Source: Thalassospira lucentensis MCCC 1A00383 = DSM 14000
GTDB lineage: Bacteria > Pseudomonadota > Alphaproteobacteria > Rhodospirillales > Thalassospiraceae
Direction of reading: 5' to 3'
Length of the DNA: 64,000 bases
Assembly: GCF_000421265.1 (NCBI RefSeq)
Contig: NZ_ATWN01000004.1
Span: forward strand, 1 to 64,000
Shown: positions 35,084 to 43,638 of the stretch, piece after piece
Layout of the letters: the number at the start of each line of letters is the position of its first letter
Position numbering within the stretch: position 1 is the stretch's first letter
Made by a program: the position numbers and the translations under genes
Notes under the pieces: model-generated
What the model was told of the DNA's origin: nothing
What the model saw: only the letters and a program-made list of their open reading frames with translations
Database searches by the model: none

Positions 35084-37237
35084 TCAGATTTGCCCCAGGG
35101 TTTTAAGTTGCGCCTTGGGGTGAATCTCGTTCTGCGACATGACCACCGTGGTCGGGCGGAAACGCTCAACAATTGAACGTACATAAGGGCGAATGCCCGG
35201 ACTGGTCAGAAGGACAGGTGATTCCCCCATCATGCCCAACCGTTCAAACGTGGTGCGCACCTTGTTGATGAATTCCTGAAGCTGGCTTGGTGGGATCGAA
35301 AGTTGCTTTTCCTCACCCGATCCCACCAGACTTTCGGCAAAAATCTGTTCCCATTGCGGGGACATGGTCACCAGCGGGATGACACCATCCATATTAGTGT
35401 TCACATCCGATAACTGACGTGCAAGCCGTGAACGCACATGTTCGGTCATAAAGGTCGGATTGCGGGTAAAGGCGGTTGCCTCGGCCACACCTTCAAGAAT
35501 CGTCGGCAGATCACGAATGGACACGCGTTCGGTCAAAAGGTTTTGCAGAACGCGCTGAACACCGCCGACCGATACCTGACCCGGTACGATGTCTTCGACC
35601 AGTTTCTTCTGATCGTCATCAAGTTCATCCATTAGTTTCTGGGTTTCCGCATAGGACAGAAGTTCTGGCATGTGATCTTTGATGACTTCGGTGATATGCG
35701 TCGTGATCACTGTTTGCGGATCAACCACTGTATAACCGCGGAACATGGCTTCTTCCTTCATGCCCTGTTCAATCCACATGGCAGGCAGGTTAAAGGTTGG
35801 CTCCATAGTCTTTTCGCCCGAAAGCGTGATTTCCTCGCCGCGCGGGTCCATCACCAGCAACATGTTTGGGCGCAAATCACCCCGGCCGGCTTCGATTTCC
35901 TTGACCCGCAGCACATAGGTATTGGCGGGCAGTTGCATGTTGTCCTGAATTCGGACCGACGGCATGACAAAGCCCATGTCACCGGCAAGCTGACGGCGAA
36001 GTGCCTTGATCTGATCGGTGAGTTTCTGACCGCGTTCGGTACTGATCAGAGATAGCAAGCCATACCCGAGCTCAAGGCGGACATAGTCCATGCGAAGGGA
36101 GTTGGCGATGGGTTCTTCGGGCGGTGGTGCGGCGGCGTCTGCTGCGGCTTTGGATTCCTGTGCGACGACCTGATCTGCACTGTCTTTTTGTTTCTTACCC
36201 ATGCGATAGGCAAGATAGCCCAAGCCAACGGCAAGGCCGAGGAACCAGACCATCGGAATCCCGGGCAGAAGCGACATGCCACCCATCAGGGCCGCGGCAA
36301 CGCCAAGAGCCGCAGGATAGTTGCTCATCTGGCCGAAAACGGCCTTTTCCGTTGCCCCGTCAAGACCGCCTTTGGTGACCAGAAGGCCGGCCGCGGTCGA
36401 TACAATAAGGGCGGGGATCTGCGATACCAGACCATCACCAACCGTCAGGATCGTGTATGTTTCGGTGGCTTCGGCAAGGGACAAGCCCATCTGAGCGGTG
36501 CCGATAATGATGCCGCCAACCACGTTGATGAAGGTAATCAGGATACCGGCAACGGCATCACCACGGACGAACTTGGATGCACCATCCATAGACCCGAAGA
36601 ATGAACTTTCATCTTCGAGTTCTTTACGCCGCGCCTTGGCCTGTTCTTCGTTGATCAGGCCGGATGAAAGATCCGCATCAATGGCCATCTGCTTGCCGGG
36701 CATGGCATCAAGGGTAAAGCGGGCGGCGACCTCGGCGATACGGCCCGAACCCTTGGTGATCACGACAAAGTTGATGATGACCAGAATGGCAAAGACAATA
36801 ATCCCGATCACGAAGTTGCCGGAGATCAGGAAACTGCCGAACGCCTCGATCACCGCACCGGCGGCATGGGTGCCTTCGTGGCCGTGCCCGAGAATTAGAC
36901 GCGTGGTCGCGATGTTCAATGCCAGTCGCAACGAGGTTGCCACCAGAAGGATCATCGGGAATGAGTTGAATTCAAGCGGTTTTTGAATGAACAGCGACGT
37001 CATCAAAATCAGCACGGAAAAGCTGATCGACAGAGCGAGCATGAAATCAAGCAACCAAGGCGGCATCGGGAACATCATGACCACAAGGATCATGATGAAA
37101 CCAAGCGCCATTGCGATATCGCCGCGCTTCAACGCCGAGGAAACACGTGCCTGAATACCAGCCATATTCAGCCCGCCACCGCCGGAGCCGTCAGACCCGC
37201 CTGATCCAGTCGGTGTGATGTCTTGACCTTCGGCCAT
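35084..37237 (-). CDS. flhA: Flagellar export gate protein FlhA
   Basis: 717 residues. The N-terminal half has eight membrane helices and the FHIPEP-family loop (GRIAEVAARFTLDAMPGKQMAIDADLSSGLINEEQAKARRKELEDE). The C-terminal ~350 residues form the cytoplasmic ring that docks export chaperone-substrate pairs (ITEVIKDHMPELLSYAETQKLMD, EVAEATAFTRNP-like region). FlhA is the core of the flagellar type III gate. About 35 hydrophilic Gly/Ser-rich residues precede the first helix. Upstream is flbD, downstream flhF. Confidence 0.96.
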   Translation of the reverse strand: MAEGQDITPTGSGGSDGSGGGGLNMAGIQARVSSALKRGDIAMALGFIMILVVMMFPMPPWLLDFMLALSISFSVLILMTSLFIQKPLEFNSFPMILLVATSLRLALNIATTRLILGHGHEGTHAAGAVIEAFGSFLISGNFVIGIIVFAILVIINFVVITKGSGRIAEVAARFTLDAMPGKQMAIDADLSSGLINEEQAKARRKELEDESSFFGSMDGASKFVRGDAVAGILITFINVVGGIIIGTAQMGLSLAEATETYTILTVGDGLVSQIPALIVSTAAGLLVTKGGLDGATEKAVFGQMSNYPAALGVAAALMGGMSLLPGIPMVWFLGLAVGLGYLAYRMGKKQKDSADQVVAQESKAAADAAAPPPEEPIANSLRMDYVRLELGYGLLSLISTERGQKLTDQIKALRRQLAGDMGFVMPSVRIQDNMQLPANTYVLRVKEIEAGRGDLRPNMLLVMDPRGEEITLSGEKTMEPTFNLPAMWIEQGMKEEAMFRGYTVVDPQTVITTHITEVIKDHMPELLSYAETQKLMDELDDDQKKLVEDIVPGQVSVGGVQRVLQNLLTERVSIRDLPTILEGVAEATAFTRNPTFMTEHVRSRLARQLSDVNTNMDGVIPLVTMSPQWEQIFAESLVGSGEEKQLSIPPSQLQEFINKVRTTFERLGMMGESPVLLTSPGIRPYVRSIVERFRPTTVVMSQNEIHPKAQLKTLGQI

Positions 37238-37326
37238 TGTGTTTGCTGGTTATCCTGTTGGTTACGCGTGTTTGGTGACGGTTCTTTTACCCCTGCATAT
37301 GGGGAGTGATGATCATGATTTCATGG

Positions 37327-38880
37327 TCAGTCGTGACCATCACCTGGGGCGGGCACAGCAAGTCCGTCGTCGGTATATTGCCGCAACTTGTTACGCAATG
37401 TCCGAATGGAAATGCCAAGAATGTTTGCCGCATGCGTCCGGTTACCAAAACAGTGTTTCAGCGTATCAATGATCAGATCACGTTCAACCGCAGCCACAGT
37501 CCGCCCAACGAGGGAGGATGTGCCCGATCCGTTTTCTGCTGTGTTTTGGGCATCGACGTTGTCTGTATTGGCATCGGCAGAGGACGTGTCATCAGACTCA
37601 ACCGAATGTGGCGCGGGTACTGATGGTGCGCTTGGCTTATAGGCCGATGAGGCCGCCCCATAGGCCGCGTTGGCATTGGCATAGGCCGAACTCGCCCGGC
37701 TTGACGGCGAGGCGGTAGAAGGGGCAGGCGACGCTGGTTCAGTTGCCGCCGGCGCAGGGGAAGCAGCTGGTGCGCTTGCAGTGCTGCCCGTCAGTAAGAT
37801 CGCTTCGGGACCGATTTCATCCGGGCCAGCAACCAGAACAGCGCGATGCAGAGTATTTTCAAGTTCACGCACGTTGCCGCGCCAGTGATGCGACAGTAAC
37901 CGCTGGATCGCCAACTGGCTGATTGGGCGCAGCGGCATGTCGTTGGCTTCTGAATACTTTTTGACAAAGAATTCGGCCAGAACCGGAATATCGTCAGGGC
38001 GTTCGCGCAAAGACGGAATATCGAGGTTAACGACATTCAAACGGAAATAAAGGTCTTCCCGGAAATTGCCTGCGTTGACTTCGGCCTCAAGATTACGGTT
38101 CGAGGTTGCCAGAATACGCACATCGATTTTAACCGGGCTTTTGCCGCCAAGCCGATCAATTTCCTTTTCCTGAATGGCACGCAGCAATTTTGCCTGCAGG
38201 CGGACGTCCATTTCGCTGATTTCATCAAGCAAAAGGGTTCCGTTGTTGGCTTCTTCGAATTTACCGATCCGCCGCGCCTGCGCGCCGGTAAAGGCGCCTT
38301 TTTCATGGCCGAACAGTTCGGATTCCAGAAGATTATCGGGGATGGCTGCACAGTTTACCGCGACAAACGGTTTGTCCGCGCGGTTTGATTTGCGGTGGAC
38401 AAAGCGTGAGATGATTTCCTTACCGGTACCACTTTCACCCGTGATCAGGATGGATGCCGAACTTTTGGCAACCTGTGTTGCCAGACGCAGGGTTTCGGCC
38501 ATCTTGGGATCGCGATGGATCAGCGCATGGCTTTCTTCGGTAACGGCTTCGAAAATGGCGGCAATCAGGTCGGCTTCGGGGGGAAGGGGGATGAATTCCT
38601 GAGCACCGGCCTTAATGGCGTTTACGGCACCATTGACGTCATTTCCGACACCACAGGCAACAACCGGCACATTGATGCGTTCCTGAGAAATCGCATCAAT
38701 AAGGGCTGCGACATCAAGGGTGATGTCGGCCATTACAACGTCGATACGGTTGCCTGCCCGCAGGATATTAAGCGCAGTTGTTACGCTTTCGGCCAATTGT
38801 ACCGAAGCGCCGCGCGCCATAGCGATCTTGCTGGCTGCGCCGATCTGTCCGCCCAGTCCACCAACGATCAGTACCTGCAT
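37327..38880 (-). CDS. flbD: Sigma-54-dependent flagellar activator FlbD
   Basis: 517 residues. Domains: a degenerate receiver (residues 1-~120), the AAA+ domain (Walker A GESGTGKE near 147, GAFTGA sigma-54 contact loop, LLLDEISEMD), an Ala/Ser/Pro linker, and a Fis-type helix-turn-helix (ANILGISIRTLRNKLRQY). In the receiver, the acidic pair after strand 1 is replaced by Gly (VGGLGG) and the invariant Lys is lost (FIPLPPE); Asp52 remains. Caulobacter FlbD is likewise controlled by FliX, whose gene is at 62967. It probably acts on the -24/-12 promoters of fliK, fliD and flgI. Confidence 0.93.
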   Translation of the reverse strand: MQVLIVGGLGGQIGAASKIAMARGASVQLAESVTTALNILRAGNRIDVVMADITLDVAALIDAISQERINVPVVACGVGNDVNGAVNAIKAGAQEFIPLPPEADLIAAIFEAVTEESHALIHRDPKMAETLRLATQVAKSSASILITGESGTGKEIISRFVHRKSNRADKPFVAVNCAAIPDNLLESELFGHEKGAFTGAQARRIGKFEEANNGTLLLDEISEMDVRLQAKLLRAIQEKEIDRLGGKSPVKIDVRILATSNRNLEAEVNAGNFREDLYFRLNVVNLDIPSLRERPDDIPVLAEFFVKKYSEANDMPLRPISQLAIQRLLSHHWRGNVRELENTLHRAVLVAGPDEIGPEAILLTGSTASAPAASPAPAATEPASPAPSTASPSSRASSAYANANAAYGAASSAYKPSAPSVPAPHSVESDDTSSADANTDNVDAQNTAENGSGTSSLVGRTVAAVERDLIIDTLKHCFGNRTHAANILGISIRTLRNKLRQYTDDGLAVPAPGDGHD

Positions 38881-38968
38881 AGTCTCATCTCTTTCCGATC
38901 ATTTTCAATTGGCCGCGAAAGCCGCTTTGACAAAGAGAAGTTCGGGGCCGAAAGTTCCAAGGTGTTGA

Positions 38969-39763
38969 TCAATCAAAATAGCTCACGCGTTTCGATGGCG
39001 GCAGGATCGAGTTGATCAGCATTTCCAGACGACGGGGGTTTTCCTGACGACCGATGGATACGGCCCCCACCATGTAAACTGAATTTAGAAGTTCTTCGTC
39101 GTTCGAGTTACGTTCAAGTTTACCCGCCAGCGGCATGAAGACCATGTTGGCCAAAACTGCACCATAAAAGGTTGTCAAAAGTGCAACGGCCATCGACGGG
39201 CCGATGGAAGACGGATCATCAAGGTTACCAAGCATCTGCACCAGACCGATCAGCGTCCCGATCAGGCCCATTGCCGGGGCAACGTCACCAGCCTTACGCA
39301 GAATATTGGCACCTTTTTGGTGACGACCGATGGTGGCGTTCATGTCTTTGCGCATGATCGCTTCGACTTCTTCGGACGGGGTCCCATCGACAACAAGCGA
39401 AAGGCCCTTCCACAGGTATTCTTCGCTTTGCAGGCTGTCGAGGTGTCCTTGCAGGGACAGAACCCCACCTTTACGGGCGATTTCAGCCAATTGCAAAATC
39501 TGTAACGCGGCGTCTCCCGGATTGCGCGATTTATGGAAAATCGTACGCATCAGGATCTTGCCGGAACCAAGGAACTCACCAAGCGCAAAACTGACGGCCG
39601 TAATCGACGCAGTACCGCCAATAACAATCAGAACAGACGGGATATCAATAAAGGCGCCAGGTGAACCACCGAATACAATTGCGGCAATCACAAGTGCAAA
39701 GCCAACGACCAGTCCCCCGACTGTCGCAATGTCAAATGACGTCTTCGTCCCCCCTTCCGCCAT
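38969..39763 (-). CDS. motA: Flagellar stator protein, MotA/PomA family
   Basis: 264 residues with four membrane helices. The length and start (FDIATVGGLVVGFALVIAAIVFGGSPGAFIDIPSVLIVIGG) resemble the shorter PomA/MotP-like stators more than E. coli MotA. The proline-bearing third helix region (AGDVAPAMGLIGTLIGLVQML) and helix 4 (SMAVALLTTFYGAVLANMVFMPLA) are conserved. It forms the ion channel of the stator with a MotB/PomB partner, which is not adjacent here. Position between fliN and flbD suggests cotranscription with the fliF unit. Confidence 0.9.
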   Translation of the reverse strand: MAEGGTKTSFDIATVGGLVVGFALVIAAIVFGGSPGAFIDIPSVLIVIGGTASITAVSFALGEFLGSGKILMRTIFHKSRNPGDAALQILQLAEIARKGGVLSLQGHLDSLQSEEYLWKGLSLVVDGTPSEEVEAIMRKDMNATIGRHQKGANILRKAGDVAPAMGLIGTLIGLVQMLGNLDDPSSIGPSMAVALLTTFYGAVLANMVFMPLAGKLERNSNDEELLNSVYMVGAVSIGRQENPRRLEMLINSILPPSKRVSYFD

Positions 39764-39784
39764 AGTCCCGTATCCCTTCTTGCG

Positions 39785-40147
39785 TTAGCTTTTTTCAGAC
39801 TTGATGATTTCCGTCATGGTGACACCAAGACGATCTTCCACAACCACCACTTCGCCACGAGCGACCAAACGGTTGTTGACATATATATCAATAGCTTCAC
39901 CAACTTTACGGTCAAGCTCTACGACAGCACCACGACCAAGTTTCAGCAGTTGGCTTACCTGCATGGTTGCTTTTCCAAGAACCGCTGAAACCTGAACGGG
40001 AATATCATAGACGGCTTCCAGATCTTTGGACGTCTTCATCTGTTCGCTGCCGATATCTGCAGCTGCCAGAAGTTCCGTGCCTTCGCCTTCAAAATCGTTG
40101 TCGCTGTCTTCGAGATCCGAGAGTTCAATATCGTCGTCTTCAGCCAT
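39785..40147 (-). CDS. fliN: Flagellar motor switch protein FliN
   Basis: 120 residues. The C-terminal SpoA domain is clear (VQVSAVLGKATMQVSQLLKLGRGAVVELDRKVGEAIDIYVNNRLVARGEVVVVEDRLGVTMTEII). The N-terminus is acidic (DDDIELSDLEDSDNDFEGEG). FliN forms the lower C-ring with FliM and docks FliH-FliI. AGGAGA precedes the ATG, and the first eight bases overlap the fliH end. Confidence 0.95.
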   Translation of the reverse strand: MAEDDDIELSDLEDSDNDFEGEGTELLAAADIGSEQMKTSKDLEAVYDIPVQVSAVLGKATMQVSQLLKLGRGAVVELDRKVGEAIDIYVNNRLVARGEVVVVEDRLGVTMTEIIKSEKS

Positions 40148-41606
40148 TTTCGTCTCCTGCGTCTTTGGTCGATTGCTTTACAGCAGCCCGATCATCTGCT
40201 TGGGGCGAATGTGGCGCCTGTCCATTTTCAGGATTTCCGTCCTGTTCAGCAGACGCGCCCGGGGTCGGGTTGGCAGATTGCGGTTTGGTTGGCCCGCCGG
40301 TCTCAGCGCTATGCGTCTGATGGGCGGCACCGTCGCCCTGATTGGTCGGTGGCGTTGCATCCTCGTTCGTGTTTTGCGCCAAGTCGGCGGCATCTTGTTG
40401 GGTCGGCGCAGTTACCGCTGCCTGATCATGGTTTTGTTCTATGTGCTCTGCCGATGTGGTTTCTGCGACAGGATCGACCGGTGTTTTTGGCGCATTATCA
40501 AGTTTGGGCATTGCATCATCTGGCGATGTTTGCACATTCCGCAGACTGGTGCCATCGCCTTCTTTTACTTGATGTTCTGATGGGTCGGAAGGTGCGCCGT
40601 CCTGGGATGTGTCCGAGGTAACATTTTGCGGAACCTCATGGGTAACATCCAAGGGGACCTCGCCTGCGTCATCTGCCGATAAATCCGTTGTCACAGGCGC
40701 ATCATCCGCAGACGAGGATACTTGGTCCGAGGCGTTTGGTACCGGATTCGGCTCGTTGTCTTCTTCCTCTTCGGGAACCTGAGATGCTTGTTGATGCTCA
40801 GGGTCGGTAGCCGGTGCCTCATCGGGCAGGCGGGTTTCCTGAATGTCGGGATCGCCCATATCACTTTCGGCAAGGTCGTGTTCCTCGCTGTGAAGGCCGA
40901 GTGCGGTATCAATGATGTTGTTGATTTCCGCCCATACACGGCTGCTATCGCGGACAGCTGTGCCATCACCCCATGACACCATACAGTCACCGGGTGCTAC
41001 ATCCGGCTCTCCGACAACCACAACATTACCGGAAAAACCACGTGATAGCGCGATCTGCTGGGCGCTGTCTGAAATTGTCTGTTCAAGATCGGGATGGACC
41101 TTGATCATGACTTTGGGTGCTTCAAACAGATTGGCCAGACATTGACGGACGATGTCTTCGATTTCAGTCAGTTCATATTGTTTTGACCACGCCGGGGCCA
41201 GTTTGCGCATTACGCCCATGGCAACATGGATGGCATCTTCGTTGATCCCTGCGTTGGCGCGTTTTTGCTGTTCGTCGATCTGGGCAAGTTTTTCGCCAAT
41301 GACGGCCTGACAATCTGCCGACGCTTTTTCAAGTGACGACAGGATTTCCTGGCGACCCTGTTCCAGGCCCTGTGCGTGGCCTTCTGCCAATGCTTGCTCA
41401 CGAGCGGCATTTTCGGCTTCGGCGATCATTTGTGCAGATTGTTCTTCGGTATAGATCGCCGGTGGGGGAGGTGGTGCCTCCTCCTCTTTTTTCTTTTTCT
41501 TCTTTTTGCCCATTTCGTAATGCTCGTCATCGCCGCCCGATGAGCGAATGACATTGTCTGCATCATCAAAACTTAGAGCAAATGTGAACTTTTCAATGGC
41601 CGTCAT
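40140..41606 (-). CDS. fliH: Flagellar assembly protein FliH with long acidic tail
   Basis: 488 residues, twice the usual FliH length. Residues ~1-230 are the FliH part: a polylysine/polyproline stretch (residues ~34-50), a coiled coil with Gly-spaced repeats (EGHAQGLEQGRQEI), and the V-ATPase E-like end (IVRQCLANLFEAPKVMIKVHPDLEQ, GDCMVSWGDGTAVRD). The last ~250 residues are Asp, Glu, Gln, Pro and Thr rich with no recognisable fold. FliH regulates FliI and tethers it to the C-ring. It corresponds to FlbE in Caulobacter. The ribosome site is weak. Confidence 0.88.
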   Translation of the reverse strand: MTAIEKFTFALSFDDADNVIRSSGGDDEHYEMGKKKKKKKEEEAPPPPPAIYTEEQSAQMIAEAENAAREQALAEGHAQGLEQGRQEILSSLEKASADCQAVIGEKLAQIDEQQKRANAGINEDAIHVAMGVMRKLAPAWSKQYELTEIEDIVRQCLANLFEAPKVMIKVHPDLEQTISDSAQQIALSRGFSGNVVVVGEPDVAPGDCMVSWGDGTAVRDSSRVWAEINNIIDTALGLHSEEHDLAESDMGDPDIQETRLPDEAPATDPEHQQASQVPEEEEDNEPNPVPNASDQVSSSADDAPVTTDLSADDAGEVPLDVTHEVPQNVTSDTSQDGAPSDPSEHQVKEGDGTSLRNVQTSPDDAMPKLDNAPKTPVDPVAETTSAEHIEQNHDQAAVTAPTQQDAADLAQNTNEDATPPTNQGDGAAHQTHSAETGGPTKPQSANPTPGASAEQDGNPENGQAPHSPQADDRAAVKQSTKDAGDENG

Positions 41607-41640
41607 ATCGAACCGCTAAACCGCCTTGAGCAACATAAGG

Positions 41641-41659
41641 GGGCAGCCACTGGCTGCCC
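41641..41659 (-). terminator. Hairpin between fliF and fliH
   Basis: GGGCAGCCA and TGGCTGCCC pair across a single-base loop, 26 bases after the fliF stop. There is no U-tract on the minus strand, so it may be an mRNA-processing or attenuating hairpin rather than a terminator. It occupies the place where fliG usually lies. Confidence 0.4.
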
Positions 41660-41684
41660 GTGAGACGTACAGCTGGCTGGATCA

Positions 41685-43334
41685 TTAGCTTTCCTGATAC
41701 AGCCAGTTGCGAATAATCGCGAGAGCTTCCTCAGGATGTTTTTCGACAATCTCGCCAATTTTCTTGACCGAGGATGCTTTTACGCGACCTTCGACCATGG
41801 AAAGATTGATCAGTTCTTCGCCGTCATCCATGCCCGGTGCCATTGGTACGGGTGCCGGGCCTTCGAGTGCTGGTGTGCCGTCTGCTGTCATGTCATCAGA
41901 AAGCAACTGGCGCTGTGCCATATCAGCAGCACTTGGCAGGGTTTCAAACGCACGTGTGAGCAGCGGGCGTACCACCAGCAGGATGACGAGGATCGCGACA
42001 ATGGCCAGTACCAGCATTTCCGCGATGCGGAAGATTTCAGCCTTGTCGAGACCGAGGAAGGTTTCGATGTCTTCATCCGGGAACAGATCGGCAGTATCAA
42101 CAAACTGCATGTTGATGACTTCGACCTGATCGCTACGCTGGGGGTCATAGCCGATGGCACTTCGCACGAGTGCGGCTATTTTTTCCAGATCCTCGGGGGT
42201 GCGTTCCTGATAGAGGCGTTCGCCATTTTCATCAGTGGTATAGGTGCCATCAACCAAAACCGCGACAGTTACCCGTGAAATCTCGCCGATTTCCTTAACC
42301 TGCGTCGTGGTGGTTTTGGAAATCTCGTAATTCACCGTTTCTTCAGACCGGGTTTCCTGACTTTGCGTACCTGAACCCGCACCGCCATTAAGGTTGGGAT
42401 CGGGCAGATTATTTTGCAAGGTTACCGGATCGGCCCCCTCGGTCTCTGAATTGGTGGAATTTTCGTCAATGGTTTGGCTGGACCGTACAACCCGTTCATC
42501 GGGATTGAAGCGTTCATTGGCCGTGGTGATCTTGTTGAAATCCATTTCGACCGATACTTCGGCACGGACTTCGCCATACCCCAAGGATCGCGACAAAAGG
42601 TCTTCGATGGTGTTGCGCAGGCGGCTTTCATTGCGAATGCGCATCTCATCGGCTGACTGTGTCAGGAACGTTGAAGACTGTTGTTCGCCATCACCACGTG
42701 CGAGAAGACGACCACGTTCATCAATGATCGACACTTTGCCGGGATCAAGTTGGGGAACCGCAGCGGCGACCAGATGTTGAATGGCAACGACCTGTTCGGG
42801 TTTCAGTTCTCCACCCGACATTTTCACTGCAATAGAGGCGCTGGCTTGCTGGGTTTCGCGCGAAAACATCTGACGTTTGGGCAGAACAAGATGAACACGG
42901 GCATGCTGGATCGACTGGATTGAGGCAATAGTACGGGCCAGTTCGCCTTCAAGTGCGCGGACATGATTGATGTTTTGTTCAAAGCTTGTCGCGCCAAAGC
43001 CGTCAGCATTATCGAAAACTTCATAGCCGACGGAACCGCCTGCGGGCAGCCCGCTTTCGGCCATGGTCAGACGCATGCGGTTAACCTGATCGGACGGCAC
43101 AAGAATTTCTGTGCCGTTATTGAGCAGCTGATAGCTGACTTGCTGATCTTCGAGCCGGTTGACGATTTGGCTGGCATCAGCTGGATCAAGGTCGCGGTAC
43201 AGCAGTTCCATGTTGGGTGCTGAAACACGCAGGATCAGGAAAGCAAAGAAGACAAGCAGCAACACCCCGACGCCGCTCATGGCCATCAGACGTGTTGGTC
43301 CCAAAGTCTTTAGCGTTTGTAACAAGCCGCTCAC
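41685..43334 (-). CDS. fliF: Flagellar MS-ring protein FliF
   Basis: 549 residues. Two membrane helices (near residues 20-40 and 435-455) flank a large periplasmic part with the YscJ-like ring-building motifs (PNMELLYRDLDPADASQIVNRLEDQQVSYQLLNNGTEILVP) and a disordered loop. The C-terminus (VKKIGEIVEKHPEEALAIIRNWLYQES) is the FliG-binding tail, intact. FliF forms the base on which the switch and export gate assemble. fliG does not follow, though the binding tail indicates a partner encoded elsewhere. Confidence 0.96.
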   Translation of the reverse strand: MSGLLQTLKTLGPTRLMAMSGVGVLLLVFFAFLILRVSAPNMELLYRDLDPADASQIVNRLEDQQVSYQLLNNGTEILVPSDQVNRMRLTMAESGLPAGGSVGYEVFDNADGFGATSFEQNINHVRALEGELARTIASIQSIQHARVHLVLPKRQMFSRETQQASASIAVKMSGGELKPEQVVAIQHLVAAAVPQLDPGKVSIIDERGRLLARGDGEQQSSTFLTQSADEMRIRNESRLRNTIEDLLSRSLGYGEVRAEVSVEMDFNKITTANERFNPDERVVRSSQTIDENSTNSETEGADPVTLQNNLPDPNLNGGAGSGTQSQETRSEETVNYEISKTTTTQVKEIGEISRVTVAVLVDGTYTTDENGERLYQERTPEDLEKIAALVRSAIGYDPQRSDQVEVINMQFVDTADLFPDEDIETFLGLDKAEIFRIAEMLVLAIVAILVILLVVRPLLTRAFETLPSAADMAQRQLLSDDMTADGTPALEGPAPVPMAPGMDDGEELINLSMVEGRVKASSVKKIGEIVEKHPEEALAIIRNWLYQES

Positions 43335-43638
43335 TTTCGACTGCCCCGCACCTAGATTTATACTGTCCCCGGTACTGATCGCTTCACACAGAAAGGGACC
43401 AGTATCAACAACGAATAGTTCTCCATGCTGAAGAACAGGTTAACAACCGGCAATTTTTGCCGGGTTGGGTGATTCAAATTCGTCAGTGATTTGAATCGTT
43501 TGGTTGTTTTCTGACCGGGTTCGACTGCCCTTTATGTAGTGATTCTTTGCCAAAAAAGAAGCCCGGCAGTTTTGCCGGGCGAGTCTCTGTGCATTTTGCG
43601 CCCTGCAAGACGCATGATCGCGCGGCGCAGAGCATCAA
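43335..43638. other. Intergenic region between fliF and flgE
   Basis: No gene is seen. It contains the flgE terminator (43561-43580), a second hairpin CCGGCA-ATTTT-TGCCGG near 43447-43464, and one GTTAAC box at 43439-43444, about 105 bases upstream of fliF. The box could be a CtrA half-site, but the second half is not seen. Confidence 0.5.
43561..43580 (-). terminator. flgE operon terminator
   Basis: An 8-bp stem GCCCGGCA with its complement and a 4-base loop, followed on the minus strand by TTCTTTTTTG, about 60 bases after the flgE stop. Confidence 0.8.

Noticed and set aside
43446..43465. GGCAAAAATTGC upstream of fliF as a sigma-54 promoter
   Set aside because: The -24 GG and -12 GC are two bases too close, and the sequence is better explained as a hairpin.
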